Shown: positions 9,013 to 19,745 of the stretch, piece after piece | How positions within the stretch are numbered: position 1 is the first letter of the stretch | Layout of the letters: every line of letters begins with the position of its first letter | NCBI GenBank assembly: GCA_014529385.2 | Contig: CM043971.1 | Location: forward strand, 54,407,209 to 54,471,208 | Length of the DNA: 64,000 nucleotides | DNA from: Adiantum capillus-veneris | Lineage: Eukaryota > Streptophyta > Polypodiopsida > Polypodiales > Pteridaceae | Direction: 5' to 3' | The notes under the pieces: model-generated | What the model was told of the DNA's origin: nothing | What the model saw: only the letters and a program-made list of their open reading frames with translations | Databases searched by the model: none | Program-made: the position numbers and the translations under genes

Positions 9013-11028
9013 TGTCGAGAAATTTGCGGTCTTGCCAGGAAAGCACCGGGCTTATGGCTGTGAGAGTTTGTGAGAGAACTCAACAAAAACTATATGAAGG
9101 ATTTAAACCATAGATGCCATGAAGACTAGGGTTTGGAAAGAAGTGCAATCAAAGAAGACTCACTCTTTCTCTCTTGCATTCACACACACAAAGAAAGAAC
9201 GCAAAAGAGAATGTCAAAACAATACGAAGATGAAAACATCAAGGCTATGGTCATATCGTATCATGGGTAATATGAAAGGGTTAATGGATGAGTTAATGGC
9301 ATTCAATCTTGGCTGACCAAATAGGCTACGAATTGTTCTTTGGAATTGTAGTTTTGTGCTTACCATAATATATATATTTTGTCTAGTGATTGGGATTAAT
9401 TGTGTGTACAAATCCTCTTGGTTCATAGCAAGATAACTACGCTTACATCAAAAGAAAAATTATAGTCTATGAGAGGTAGTATGATGGGATCCGGTGATAG
9501 AAGTATTTCATTGAGCCTTTCAGGGCCAATGAGAAACACTATAAGTTGTTGAAAGTGTATTTTACGGCTAATCCATACGTTAATTCTAATAGATTGTACA
9601 GAGTGAAAGCGATAGAAATGATCATCATGTGGGTTATTCATTTAGGATAGTATGTGAGAAATGTAGATATGAGAGAAGTGAAGAGATGAGAATTTTCCCT
9701 CCCAAGCCCTATTCTTGCCCGTAGACAATAAGGATACTGCGGGGAGAGATATACCTGTAGCAAAGAGAACCTGAAATTTGTAGACAGGATGAATTACTAA
9801 GAGTGAGAGAGATAGATTTGGTTAAGGAGATGAGATTAGATACATATATATATATATATATATATATAAGTCGGATTAGAGATGAAAAAGAAATCAAGAA
9901 AACATCAATGTAGAACACATCTTACTTGACAAACCCTTCGGCACCATATTGATGGAGAGAGAAGAAATGGGGAGCACTCCACTTTGATTGATACGCCAAG
10001 TACAACACCTTCTTTGATTAGAGTTGATCTTCCAAGGATAGCGTACAAGAATGGCTAGTCTTCCTCTAGGAGAAAGTGTAGGCTTGGGCTTATGTTAATG
10101 GGGCTAAGTACAATTAGGCATTACTACTCACTCCCTCAAGAATTCCTCTCATCAATGGCTTGAATGCTTGAGTTCTTTCCAAGGAAGAAGAGGTCCCCTT
10201 TTATAGGTGAAGGGAACCCACAAGGGTTTACACAAGAAGAGAGGAGCCAGTGTGAACAGGAATTGGAAAAGTTGGAAATGAGCTGTCCTTGCATGATGTG
10301 GGCAGACTGGGGTCCAGTATTTTGATCATATCTCCTCAACCGTGGCTCCAAATAAAAAAGTAAAAATATGGACAAAAGCTTTAGCTCATTAGCTACGATT
10401 TTCATTTTAAAATCGTTTTCCAATTCGGATTGGAACCTTGTGTAAAAAATTCATCAAAATAGGGTCCATTTATGGCAGCAAAAGTCTTCATGTGGTCTCC
10501 TTAGCCTAGACTTTCATTTAATTCCAAAGGACACCTCATGCCATATGAAAGCATGACATTGCTCCTTGACAAAGTTTTGTAATCATGCTTGCAATAATGC
10601 ATTAAAATAAGTGTATCTTTGAAATCATGCCACCTAGTGTCCCACTAGGATTTGATTCTCTCCTAGTAGCTATTTAAAAAGAAATATAAGAAAAGTATAA
10701 AAAATACATAGAATATATATATTGGAGTTTACCCTAGATAAAGGATCTAGCTAGGGTTTGAGATGATAATGAAATAGTAGAAATAAAGAATCAATGCTTT
10801 TTGCCCCAAGTTAAAGAGGCGGAGCTATTGATGCTTTTCCCATAGTATTTTCTGATGGTAAAGTAAGGATATGTTACCCTTGAGAAAAATAATAGGATGA
10901 GATAGAAGGCTTATTATTATACTTAAATATGCATATGTACACTATAGGAAATATAATTATGGATCTAAAAAAATACAAGATAGATCTTGTAGCATGCGTT
11001 CCCACTATGTACGTGTCACTGCACGACA
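9013..11028 (-). repeat. 3' LTR of element A
   Basis: On the minus strand it begins TGTCGTGCAGTGACACG and ends CTCGACA. It contains a TA dinucleotide run near 9842-9867 and a TATA-like box. It is nearly identical to 17042-19048, with small indels such as a 3-bp difference near 9095 and a different TA-run length. Confidence 0.95.
10197..10205 (-). promoter_or_regulatory. TATA-like box in element A 3' LTR
   Basis: The minus strand reads TATAAAAGG (plus strand ccttttata). It is conserved, with one base changed, at 18219-18227 in the 5' LTR, where it could direct genomic transcription. Confidence 0.45.
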
Positions 11029-11040
11029 TCCACCCCCTCT
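11029..11040 (-). other. Polypurine tract of element A
   Basis: The minus strand reads AGAGGGGGTGGA directly before the 3' LTR start TGTCGTGC. Confidence 0.85.
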
Positions 11041-11086
11041 AAACCTACACATCCTCCAGTATGTGCCACATTGTCTCTTTGTAAGA

Positions 11087-12379
11087 TTAGACCTCTTGTA
11101 CATCTTCCTTGTCTTCTTCTTCACTGGATGATTCTAGAGCTTCATGTTCACTTTGATCTTCACCTGTGTTTTTCTCTTCTTCCTCATCCATATCTTCTAG
11201 ATCTTTGTCTCCTCTTCTCTTAAACATTTTAATCCTTTTTCCTGCAATGGGAATCTTTACTTCTGTACCATCTAGTTCATACAAGCTGTAAGTAGCATTT
11301 TCATGCACATGCTTTACAACATACGGTCCAAACCATCTTTTTGAGAACTTACGCATGACTGTGTGCTGGTTATCAAGGCTACTATCATACACTAAAACCC
11401 AGTCACCTTTGTCAATTGCTTTGCTCTTGAGTCGATGTCGCTTATCAAAATAGTCCTTGTTTTTCAACCTTGCATTTTTGAGTCGTTCTTTTGCAGCTTC
11501 AATGTCTCCAGGTCTTCTCTCTAGCTGCCTTATACGCAGTGCAAGGAGATCTTCCCTACTAAGCCCCTCTTGCCAAGGTAGTACATTCCATGTAGGAATT
11601 GTATCCTCAATCGGCATCACTGGCTTTTGACCATGCATTAGCTCCGCAGGCATGTAGCCAGTTACTGAGCTATGTGTTGTACGATCAACCCATAAAGCAT
11701 ATGGTAACAATTTTGGCCACTCACCAGCTCTTCCTTCGCAAGCCTTGGCCAAAGCTTTGATGATAGGAGGATGCCCTCTTTCACTCTTTCCATTGCCTTC
11801 AGGGTTGTAAGCTGTAGTAAGAGAAAGCTTGATCCCTAATCTAGAAAAGAACTCCCTTGCTTCTTCGGCATCCAGTTCACCTCGATCTGCAGTGATTTTT
11901 CCCACACAACCATAACGGCAAATCACCTCATCAAGAAGGAATTTGCACACAGCTACTGTGGTCTTAGCTCTTAATGCTCTTTCTTCAAACTGGTTAGTTA
12001 GGTCCTCTCGTGAAAGAACCAAGTATCTCATCTTCCAGAGTCCTAAAGGCATCGTGACTAGATCCACAACCCATTTATAGTGCATGGCTAGTGGACATGT
12101 AGGGTGCAATCCATCACGATGTCGAACATTTGAATACATTTGACAAGTTACACATGACTCTACAAACTGAGATACATCTTTATACATACCCTTCCACCAG
12201 TATTTTTCTTTCAACTTGGAGAAGGTTGCCCACACACCCCTTTGTCCAGCCCATAGACTCTCATGAAACTCTTGCATGAGCTTTACTTGAGTCTCTTTTT
12301 TACATATAACCCATTGTGGTGTAGCATCCTTTTGTTTAGGATGCTTCCACAAGTAACCATCCCTTAAAAAGTACCCAAA
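11087..12379 (-). pseudogene. Integrase of element A (one stop upstream)
   Basis: About 430 codons. The N-terminal HHCC zinc region is visible (HESLWAGQRG to CVTC), followed by the DDE core: D in YKWVVDLVTMP, D in ITADRGELD and E in NPEGNGKSERG. The C-terminal region has the GPY/F-type segment KRWFGPYVVKH, then an acidic tail (EEEEKNTGED). No chromodomain is evident. The frame is continuous with the RNase H frame but separated by a TAA at 12380-12382, so integrase is cut off from the rest of Pol. All three catalytic acids appear present. Confidence 0.9.
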
Positions 12380-13261
12380 TTATTTTCTACGTATCCTCTT
12401 GAATTCTTGTTCAGACCAATCATCCTGTTTTGTTAGAGTACTCAAGTACCTTCCAATAGAAAGCCAATCACCTTCATAAAGATCTTTCAAGAACAATTCA
12501 AGTGAATTAGTCATGCAGACATTGTTACCTTTGACATGAGAGATAGAATAGAATTTTGTTCCTACATCATCTCCCTCATCAATCATTTGTGACTCATCTT
12601 CATACCTTGCCCTTGGTAGCATATCTGCCACTGTATTGTCTTTACCTGCAATGTTCTTAAACTCGGGATTTAAGGACTTAATGTAGGCAATCCACCGCAA
12701 CATAGCAATGTCTGGTGTTGAGCAGCTTGTAATCATCCCAAGAAGTGGTAGACAATCTGTTTCTACAACCACACATGCACCAATTAGGTACTCTTTTCCA
12801 CTTTTCAAGGCTGTAACCATACCCCATAACTCTCTCTTTATCTGTGGATAGTTTCTTTGGCAAGCACTTAGTACCTTTGCTCCAAATCTTACCACATACC
12901 TGTGTCCTTCTTTGTCATCTTGCCCTATTGCCCATCCAATCCCTGTAGGACTGGTATCTACTGTCACAATCACTGGCCTTTGACACTCATAGTCTACCTT
13001 TCTCAAAGTCGTTGCTGAGTGGAGTAACTCCTTTAGCTTTTTCATGGATTTTACATGTGCTTCTGTCCATTTAAACTTTTGATTCTTTCTAAGCAGCTGA
13101 TAAAGAGGATCAACTACATGTGCATAATGTGGAATCCAAATAACATAGAAGACACATGCTCCCAGAAACCTTCTAACCTTAGTGATGCTAGTGCATGTTT
13201 CTTTCATTCTTTGGATGGCATCTACCTTTGATGGACAAGGTTTCCTACCATATGCCCGCAC
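12380..13261 (-). pseudogene. RT connection and RNase H of element A
   Basis: It starts with a connection segment (KVRRFLGACVFY), followed by RNase H with VTVDTSPTGIGWAIGQ (first Asp), RELWGMV (Glu) and VVVETDCLPLLG (Asp). It then passes to KDNTVADMLPRARY and a linker toward integrase. A one-base loss in a G run near 13250 separates it from the RT frame, and a TAA at 12380 ends it before integrase. Confidence 0.9.
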
Positions 13262-14620
13262 ATGTGCCCCACAATGAGCACTTCTTTGACACCAAACATA
13301 GACTTTTTCCCTGACAATGTAAGATTCACTTCTTCCAACCTAGACAAAATTTTATCACAATCATTTATGTGATTTACCGCAAACCTGCGACATCCCTTGA
13401 GATCCAAAGCTTCATCTTTGTCACTTTCTTCACATCCTTTGATAGGAAAATCATCAATGAAAGGCATTGTGATTTGAGGAATAAAGTCACGTAAGACCTT
13501 ATTCATCCCATTCATCATATGTGCAACCGAGTTGGTTGCTCCCTATGGCAAGGTACACATCCTTACCAAACCCAAAAGTGTTCTCATGGTTGTCAAGTCT
13601 CTGCTTTCGATTGCAAGTTGAAATTGATCATACCCTGAGTAGAGATCCCCCATTGAGTAGATTGCCCTCCCTGCAAAGGCCTCTGCAAATTCATCCACAA
13701 TTGGACCTGTACCTACATATCTAATTGTCCCCTTGTTCACTGGTTGCATATCTTGGATGAAGTGTAGAGGACCATTCTTCTTTGGAACTGTGAACCACCT
13801 GTTTGAGTATGGAGCACAAGAAGGCTCCAAGATTCCCATTTTGATTTTCTCATTCAGTAGCTCTACTAACTTTGGCAAATGAGCCTTTGGAACCGGAATA
13901 GGCCGCAGATTCCAAGGCACATGAGGTATTGTGAAAATTACCATAGGAGCTACAATATAAGGACCAACACATCCTATCTCATGTGGCTCAAATGCAAAAG
14001 CCTTACCATGCTTTGAAAGCATTTCTTTGAAGCACTTTGTCTCCTCTTGTGTTAGAAACTCCTTGCAACCAATCTGCAACTCTTGAAAGGACTCCTTTGT
14101 GAAGGTATGCCCGATCTTTTTAGGATTCCGCAAACTTGGTTGTAAAGAAGCCTGTTCAATCTTTTCCCTGTTGTTGGGTGGTAAGGGTGAAGCTACTGGT
14201 TTCACCTTCTTTGCTACACTCTTGTATTTAGTTTCAACATGGACTTCTGGGCCAACTGTTTGGCTTTCTTTAAAGGCTTCTATTACTTGATACATTTCCA
14301 TAGGGCAAACTTCCACAACTTCATTTTCAAGATGCAAACTAGACCTCATTATAGCATCAAGCTCACCCATAGTATCTACAAAAGAAACTTGTTCACACAA
14401 ACCCAAAACATTTTCAGTAGGCTTTAGCAACCCACTCTTTTTCGTGCCTATTTGTACATTATGCACATAATGCCTCTCATATCTCTTCAAATCTTCAAGT
14501 TTTGTAAAACATACTGATCCATTCCTTGTTACCAAGGAGCTCATCGAGAAAGTTTCACCTATTTTTGGATCAGGTGAGACCCTTTTTCTTTCTGTACCAC
14601 TGCAATCCCGCTTTACAATG
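13222..14620 (-). pseudogene. Reverse transcriptase of element A, interrupted
   Basis: The N-terminal linker leads to RT motifs: ILEPSCAPYSNRWFTVPKK, IQDMQPVNKGT, YSMGDLYSGYDQFQLAI, RTLLGLVRMCTLP and, after a TAG at 13543-13545, the catalytic box as FIDDF (usual form Y/F-x-DD). The TAG replaces the Gln codon expected after TLP, a C-to-T change in a CAG context. The frame shifts again near 13250. All RT blocks are present, but a full-length protein is not. Confidence 0.9.
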
Positions 14621-14624
14621 GTAC

Positions 14625-15072
14625 TTAGCCAAAACCCATCATTTCTCTATGATCATGAAACTCTTTGCTTACCTTTGGTAGAGGATGTTCTCTGAGGTTG
14701 TCACGATTTCTTTCATGGTTTACACAGACTGTGAGAAATTGAACAGCTCGTTTACCATCTTTGCTACGTATTCTAGCATATGCTGAACCATCGTCCATAA
14801 CCTTTGTTTCCATTCGAACTCCCACAATGTAGGGTTGTCCAAGGATGAGATGATATGAAGATGTATTCTGTACAAAGAAGTTTTGGTCAATCTTTACATC
14901 ACCTATTGTCACCTTCACACCTGGACATGCTGCATACAATTCACCGGATGAATTGTTTGCCACTTTTACCATCCAACCATGATCTGTGTCCATTGGCCAT
15001 TTTCACTTGTTGTAGAGACTCTTTGACATTATGTTTATTTCTGAACCATGGTCAATCAAGGGCAACAAATGG
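14625..15072 (-). pseudogene. Aspartic protease of element A, frameshifted at the active site
   Basis: The active-site region reads IDHGSEINIMSKSLY in the frame just past the end of gag, with DHG in place of the common DSG/DTG. The C-terminal half has YHLILGQPYI, the usual LLG-type motif. One extra base near 15062 ends the gag frame right at the active site, a TGA follows shortly, and another shift near 14630 separates protease from RT. Confidence 0.85.
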
Positions 15073-16962
15073 CTCTTCAAGATCATCTACCTTGACCAAA
15101 GTTTCTGTAGTAGCCCTTGCCCAATGACTTCGTGAATAGTAACTCCTAGGAATATCTTCAACTTCTTCATCATCATTTGAGAAATACACTTGCTTCACTC
15201 TCCCACTAGATTGGCAGCATCCTACCACAGCTCCATCATTCTCCTTATTTTGCAGTTGCATCCCTTGTGTCTTTGAGGTTTCCCCTTCAACCTGTGGACG
15301 AGAAACTTCAGCAAGGATTTGCCTCTTTCTCTTGATGATGTCAATGATCTCCTCATGGAATTCACGCTTTGCAATGCCAAGAACTTCTCCCAGAGTAAAC
15401 TCAATCTTGCTATTTAAGATCCTTTCCTCCAAGACTTTCTTTAAATCTGTAGCAACCTCAATATCAGATTGTAGTTTATAAGTTGGGCCTTTTGTCTTAC
15501 CTTTCGTTGGCTCTTTCTTCTTTCCTGTTGTAGACTCCTCCATGAGTACTTCAGGTGGAGATGCTCCTTGTGTTGAGGGTGTTTGAGAAGGCATTGAGTC
15601 GCTTCTTCCCCCACTTCTAGAAGCTCTTTTTGATGTTCCTTCATCAGCATTCTCACGTCTGTGCTTCTCTTCTACAATTGCCTCATTTTGTTGGCATTTT
15701 GTAATGTAGGCATGCACTGACAATGAGTCCACTGGATCATTCCATCCTGTTTCTAGATGTATGCAATCACCTGCTTCATGTAGAATCTCTTTTGTAAGCT
15801 TTCCCTTTTTAGCTAATTGCATGACATTTGGCCAAATTTGACCATGATGGTCACTCACCTCTTCATCACAAAAATGTTCAATTTTTACTCCATAAGTAGC
15901 TGCCTCAACTGAAGAGGTGGCATGTTTGGTTGCCATATCTTCAACTAAGGTTTGCATTCCCCCCTTCCCAAAGTTAGTTCTCAAGGGTAGACCTGTCTCT
16001 CTTAAGTGGATTTTACCATCCTTAAAAAAGACAACATCTTTTGACAAAGCATGACTAAAATCATCACAATCCCTTCTTACATGGTCTGTACTATCACACC
16101 AAATACATTTATTAACAAACCCTTCTTTGGGCTGTTGTCTTTGCCTAGGAAGTGCCCCTAATGGTTGGCCTTTTTCTTCAAGCTTTGCAAACTTCACCTT
16201 CAAGTCACGCATTCCCTTCACAAGCTCATCTAGCATGGACTCATCAAACTTAGGAGCGATAAAAGTAGGCTTTACCATTTTGTCGGAAGTTGAGGTGGAA
16301 GGACTTGTAGTGTTTACTACCATCTTGTCCCTTCTTCTTTGTCGTTTGGCAAGCAGTGAGACAGCACCTTCAACCTCATTCCAGTCGGTCTTTAGTCCTT
16401 GCTCAGCATCTTTATCTTCAAGAAGAAGCTCCAAATTTTCTTGAAACTCTTTACCTGCAGCTTGTAAGAAAAGATCTGTCTTCTCTGCATCTAGTGTGGC
16501 CCTTTCTGTCCTAGTGAGTTGTGCATAGCGCCGCTCAAATTCCCTAAGTAGCTCTGTTATTGATATTCCTTGCTTTGGCTTGACTACCCATTCTAAGAAT
16601 GTCCTTTTGGTCACTCTCTCAGAGTCCTCCATGAAATATTCCTCCTTTAAAGCTACTTTGAGTTCTTCCCAATTTCTCCCATGCCCATCTTTAATTTCCC
16701 TAACATGCTCCCTAATTTCTGGAGCAACAACTAGCTCAAAGCTTTGAATCATCTCACCTTCTGACACGCGATGCAGCTCCATCTCCTTCACATACTCGCG
16801 TAAGTACTTGGTTACATCTTTGCCATTGAACTGATCCATTCTGTTGACGACCGCTTGTATGGCCTTCGTTGCTGAAATCTCCCTTCTTTCAGTAGCATGT
16901 TGTTGTTGCATGAACATTGCAAATGCTTGAAACATTTGCATTGTTGCTGGGTCAAAATGCAT
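15052..16962 (-). CDS. gag: Gag of element A (636 aa)
   Basis: Uninterrupted 636 codons from ATG at 16962, only about 55 bases after the PBS, which supports this start. Residues 45-180 form the retrotransposon capsid region (FNGKDVTKYLREY, then EEYFMEDSE and LREFERRYAQL). Residues 286-299 are a canonical CCHC knuckle, CIWCDSTDHVRRDC (CX2CX4HX4C). The remainder is a hydrophilic linker. The end (DDLEEPFVALD) is created by the frameshift at the protease active site, so the normal product would have been a Gag-Pro fusion or a shifted one. It packages element RNA into cytoplasmic particles. Confidence 0.9.
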   Translation of the reverse strand: MHFDPATMQMFQAFAMFMQQQHATERREISATKAIQAVVNRMDQFNGKDVTKYLREYVKEMELHRVSEGEMIQSFELVVAPEIREHVREIKDGHGRNWEELKVALKEEYFMEDSERVTKRTFLEWVVKPKQGISITELLREFERRYAQLTRTERATLDAEKTDLFLQAAGKEFQENLELLLEDKDAEQGLKTDWNEVEGAVSLLAKRQRRRDKMVVNTTSPSTSTSDKMVKPTFIAPKFDESMLDELVKGMRDLKVKFAKLEEKGQPLGALPRQRQQPKEGFVNKCIWCDSTDHVRRDCDDFSHALSKDVVFFKDGKIHLRETGLPLRTNFGKGGMQTLVEDMATKHATSSVEAATYGVKIEHFCDEEVSDHHGQIWPNVMQLAKKGKLTKEILHEAGDCIHLETGWNDPVDSLSVHAYITKCQQNEAIVEEKHRRENADEGTSKRASRSGGRSDSMPSQTPSTQGASPPEVLMEESTTGKKKEPTKGKTKGPTYKLQSDIEVATDLKKVLEERILNSKIEFTLGEVLGIAKREFHEEIIDIIKRKRQILAEVSRPQVEGETSKTQGMQLQNKENDGAVVGCCQSSGRVKQVYFSNDDEEVEDIPRSYYSRSHWARATTETLVKVDDLEEPFVALD

Positions 16963-17017
16963 ACCCTATTGCTCAACATGATCACCCATGGTTATCCACA
17001 ACTCTCACCCTAGCAGA

Positions 17018-17035
17018 TTCGCGTCGGGTTCACCA
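17018..17035 (-). other. Primer binding site of element A
   Basis: The plus strand reads ttcgcgtcgggttcacca, ending in CCA like a tRNA 3' end. It lies six bases inside the 5' LTR. I could not assign the tRNA from memory. Confidence 0.7.
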
Positions 17036-17041
17036 AAAATA

Positions 17042-19048
17042 TGTCGATAAATTTGCGATCTTGCCAGGAAAGCACCGGGCTTATGGCTGTGAGAGTTTGT
17101 GAGAGAACTCAACAAAAACTATATGGAGTTAAACCATAGATGCCATGAAGACTAGGGTTTGGAAAGAAGTGCAATCAAAGAAGACTCACTCTTTTTCTCT
17201 TGCATTCACACACACAAAGAAAGAACGCAAAAGAGAATGTCAAAACAATACGAAGATGAAAACATCAAGGCTATGGTCATATCGTATCATGGGTAATATG
17301 AAAGGGTTAATGGATGAGTTAATGGCATTCAATCTTGGCTGACCAAATAGGCTACGAATTGTTCTTTGGAATTGTAGTTTTGTGCTTACCATAATATATA
17401 TATTTTGTCTAGTGATTGGGATTAATTGTGTGTACAAATCCTCTTGGTTCATAGCAAGATAACTACGCTTACATCAAAAGAAAAATTATAGTCTATGAGA
17501 GGTAGTATGATGGGATCCGGTGATAGAAGTATTTCATTGAGCCTTTCAGGGCCAATGAGAAACACTATAAGTTGTTGAAAGTGTATTTTACGGCTAATCC
17601 ATACGTTAATTCTAATAGATTGTACAGAGTGAAAGCGATAGAAATGATCATCATGTGGGTTATTCATCTAGGATAGTATGTGAGAAATGTAGATATGAGA
17701 GAAGTGAAGAGATGAGAATTTTCCCTCCCAAGCCCTATTCTTGCCCGTAGACAATAAGGATACTGCGGGGAGAGATATACCTGTAGCAAAGAGAACCTGA
17801 AATTTGTAGACAGGATGAATTACTAAGAGTGAGAGAGATAGATTTGGTTAAGGAGATGAGATTAGATACATATATATATATATATATATAAGTCGGATTA
17901 GAGATGAAAAAGAAATCAAGAAAACATCAATGTAGAACACATCTTACTTGACAAACCCTTCGGCACCATATTGATGGAGAGAGAAGAAATGGGGAGCACT
18001 CCACTTTGATTGATACGCCAAGTACAACACCTTCTTTGATTAGAGTTGATCTTCCAAGGATAGCGTACAAGAATGCCTAGTCTTCCTCTAGGAGAAAGTG
18101 TAGGCTTGGGCTTATGTTAATGGGGCTAAGTACAATTAGGCATTACTACTCACTCCCTCAAGAATTCCTCTCATCAATGGCTTGAATGCTTGAGTTCTTT
18201 CCAAGGAAGAAGAGGTCCCTTTTTATAGGTGAAGGGAACCCACAAGGGTTTACACAAGAAGAGAGGAGCCAGTGTGAACAGGAATTGGAAAAGTTGGAAA
18301 TGAGCTGTCCCTGCATGATGTGGGCAGACTGGGGTCCAGTATTTTGATCATATCTCCTCAATTGTGGCTCCAAATAAAAAAGTAAAAATATGGGCAAAAA
18401 CTTCAACTCATTAGCTACGATTTTCATTTTAAAATCGTTTTCCAATTCGGATTGGAACCTTGTGTAAAAAATTCATCAAAATAGGGTCCATTTATGGCAG
18501 CAAAAGTCTTCATGTGGTCTCCTTAGCCTAGACTTTCATTTAATTCCAAAGGACACCTCATGCCATATGAAAGCATGACATTGCTCCTTGACAAAGTTTT
18601 ATAATCATGCTTGCAATAATGCATTAAAATAAGTGTATCTTTGAAATCATGCCACCTAGTGTCCCACTAGGATTTGATTCTCTCCTAGTAGCTATTTAAA
18701 AAGAAATATAAGAAAAGTATAAAAAATACATAGAATATATATATTGGAGTTTACCCTAGATAAAGGATCTAGCTAGGGTTTGATATGATAATGAAATAGT
18801 AGAAATAAAGAATCAATGCTTTTTGCCCCAAGTTAAAGAGGCGGAGCTATTGATGCTTTTCCCATAGTATTTTCTGATGGTAAAGTAAGGATATGTTACC
18901 CTTGAGAAAAATAATAGGATGAGATAGAAGGCTTATTATTATACTTAAATATGCATATGTACACTAGGAAATATAATTATGTATCTAAAAGAATACAAGA
19001 TAGATCTTGTAGCATGCGTTCCCACTATGTACGTGTCACTGCACGACA
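17042..19048 (-). repeat. 5' LTR of element A
   Basis: Near-identical partner of 9013-11028, with the TA run at about 17867-17890 and the TATA-like box at 18219-18227. Its minus-strand 3' end, ATCGACA, is followed by the PBS. Confidence 0.95.
18219..18227 (-). promoter_or_regulatory. TATA-like box in element A 5' LTR
   Basis: The minus strand reads TATAAAAAG (plus strand ctttttata). This is the promoter-side copy, upstream of gag. Confidence 0.45.
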
Positions 19049-19052
19049 ACGT
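19049..19052. other. Target site duplication of element A (right)
   Basis: acgt, matching 9009-9012. Confidence 0.65.
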
Positions 19053-19514
19053 TCAGCTCTTTCTTTAGCTTTTCACCACTTTCTACTTAAAGACTGGCCA
19101 CATGTACTCAAACTACCAACCATCCTTGCACGGTTGGTTGTTCCCACCACTTCAACCAAGCATACATTTCAATTAAAAGCTCCATTTCATGAGTTGTTTG
19201 GAGGAAATTGGAGAGAATTTTGAAGAGAACCATACACAATTCCAAACTTGTAACTTTTTTTATAGCTTTAAACATTTCCCTAAGCTAGCCCCAAAGTGGG
19301 ACCTTCTAGCTTAAAAAGCCACTAAATATACATATAAGGGTCTCTTTGACTTCACTTGGTCTTCATACCTACTCTGATACTCTAGCATATACATGTAAGC
19401 TCTCTTGCCACTGCTTTCCACCTTTTTGGGTATTGTCTCTTTGTGGCTGCATCAATGACCTCTCATCTAGATAGGTGCTACTACTTGCACCAAGCAAGTT
19501 GGCTTCCACCATAA
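19053..19514. other. Right flank of element A, continuation of interrupted target
   Basis: The first about 60 bases read on the minus strand as KLKKEL or KAKERAE and join the coding-like fragment at 9012. Beyond that only short conflicting frames are visible and I can assign nothing. Confidence 0.35.
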
Positions 19515-19745
19515 GTGGAGCTAATTGTAAATAGCACTCAGAGCCTGTCAAACCATTTTTCACAAAAGTTGAAAATTGTAAGAACTAAGGAGGAATTATA
19601 CTATCCAAAAGGGAAGAATAAGAAACTTGTTCAAATTGGGAGAGCACCTCTTCAAGGACCCTCTCTTAGGTCCCTTGCTAATATGGCACTAGACAAGCTA
19701 AAGAAAGATGTGAAAGTGGAAACCCTTGAGCCTAGCCCACACTAG
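19515..19745 (+). pseudogene. Inverted relative of the 8290-9012 fragment
   Basis: 76 codons containing YYPKGKNKKLVQIGRAPLQ then ALDKLKKDVKVE. These align by eye with YPKGTRKLLIAGEHLF and ALHKLKKVVGL of the minus-strand fragment near 8600-8700. The family is unknown. Two diverged relatives in opposite orientation flank element A. Confidence 0.35.

Larger units (their letters stand above)
9013..19048 (-). mobile_element. Element A: Ty3/gypsy LTR retrotransposon, full length but coding-defective
   Basis: About 10.0 kb bounded by LTRs of about 2.01 kb (9013-11028, 17042-19048) that begin tgtcg and end cgaca on the plus strand, flanked by acgt. In minus-strand order the interior holds PBS, gag, protease, RT, RNase H and integrase, which is the Ty3/gypsy order, then a polypurine tract. 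I count roughly twenty differences by eye between the LTRs, so the insertion is fairly recent. Pol nevertheless has several frameshifts and stops, so it was probably mobilised by proteins from another copy. Confidence 0.95.

Noticed and set aside
9214-9641. Repeated small proteins at 9119-9641 and 17145-17667
   Set aside because: They occur in both LTRs of element A only because the LTRs are identical; no domain or start context supports them.
11087-12379. Chromodomain at the integrase C-terminus of element A
   Set aside because: The C-terminus shows a GPY/F-type segment and an acidic tail, but no chromodomain aromatic pattern was seen.
13543-13545. Programmed readthrough of the TAG in RT of element A
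   Set aside because: The codon sits in the invariant TLPQG block where Gln is expected, and other frameshifts disable the same pol, so a nonsense mutation is the simpler reading.
15222-15656. Minus-strand short proteins at 15222-15404 and 15441-15656
   Set aside because: They are alternative-frame shadows of the intact gag of element A.
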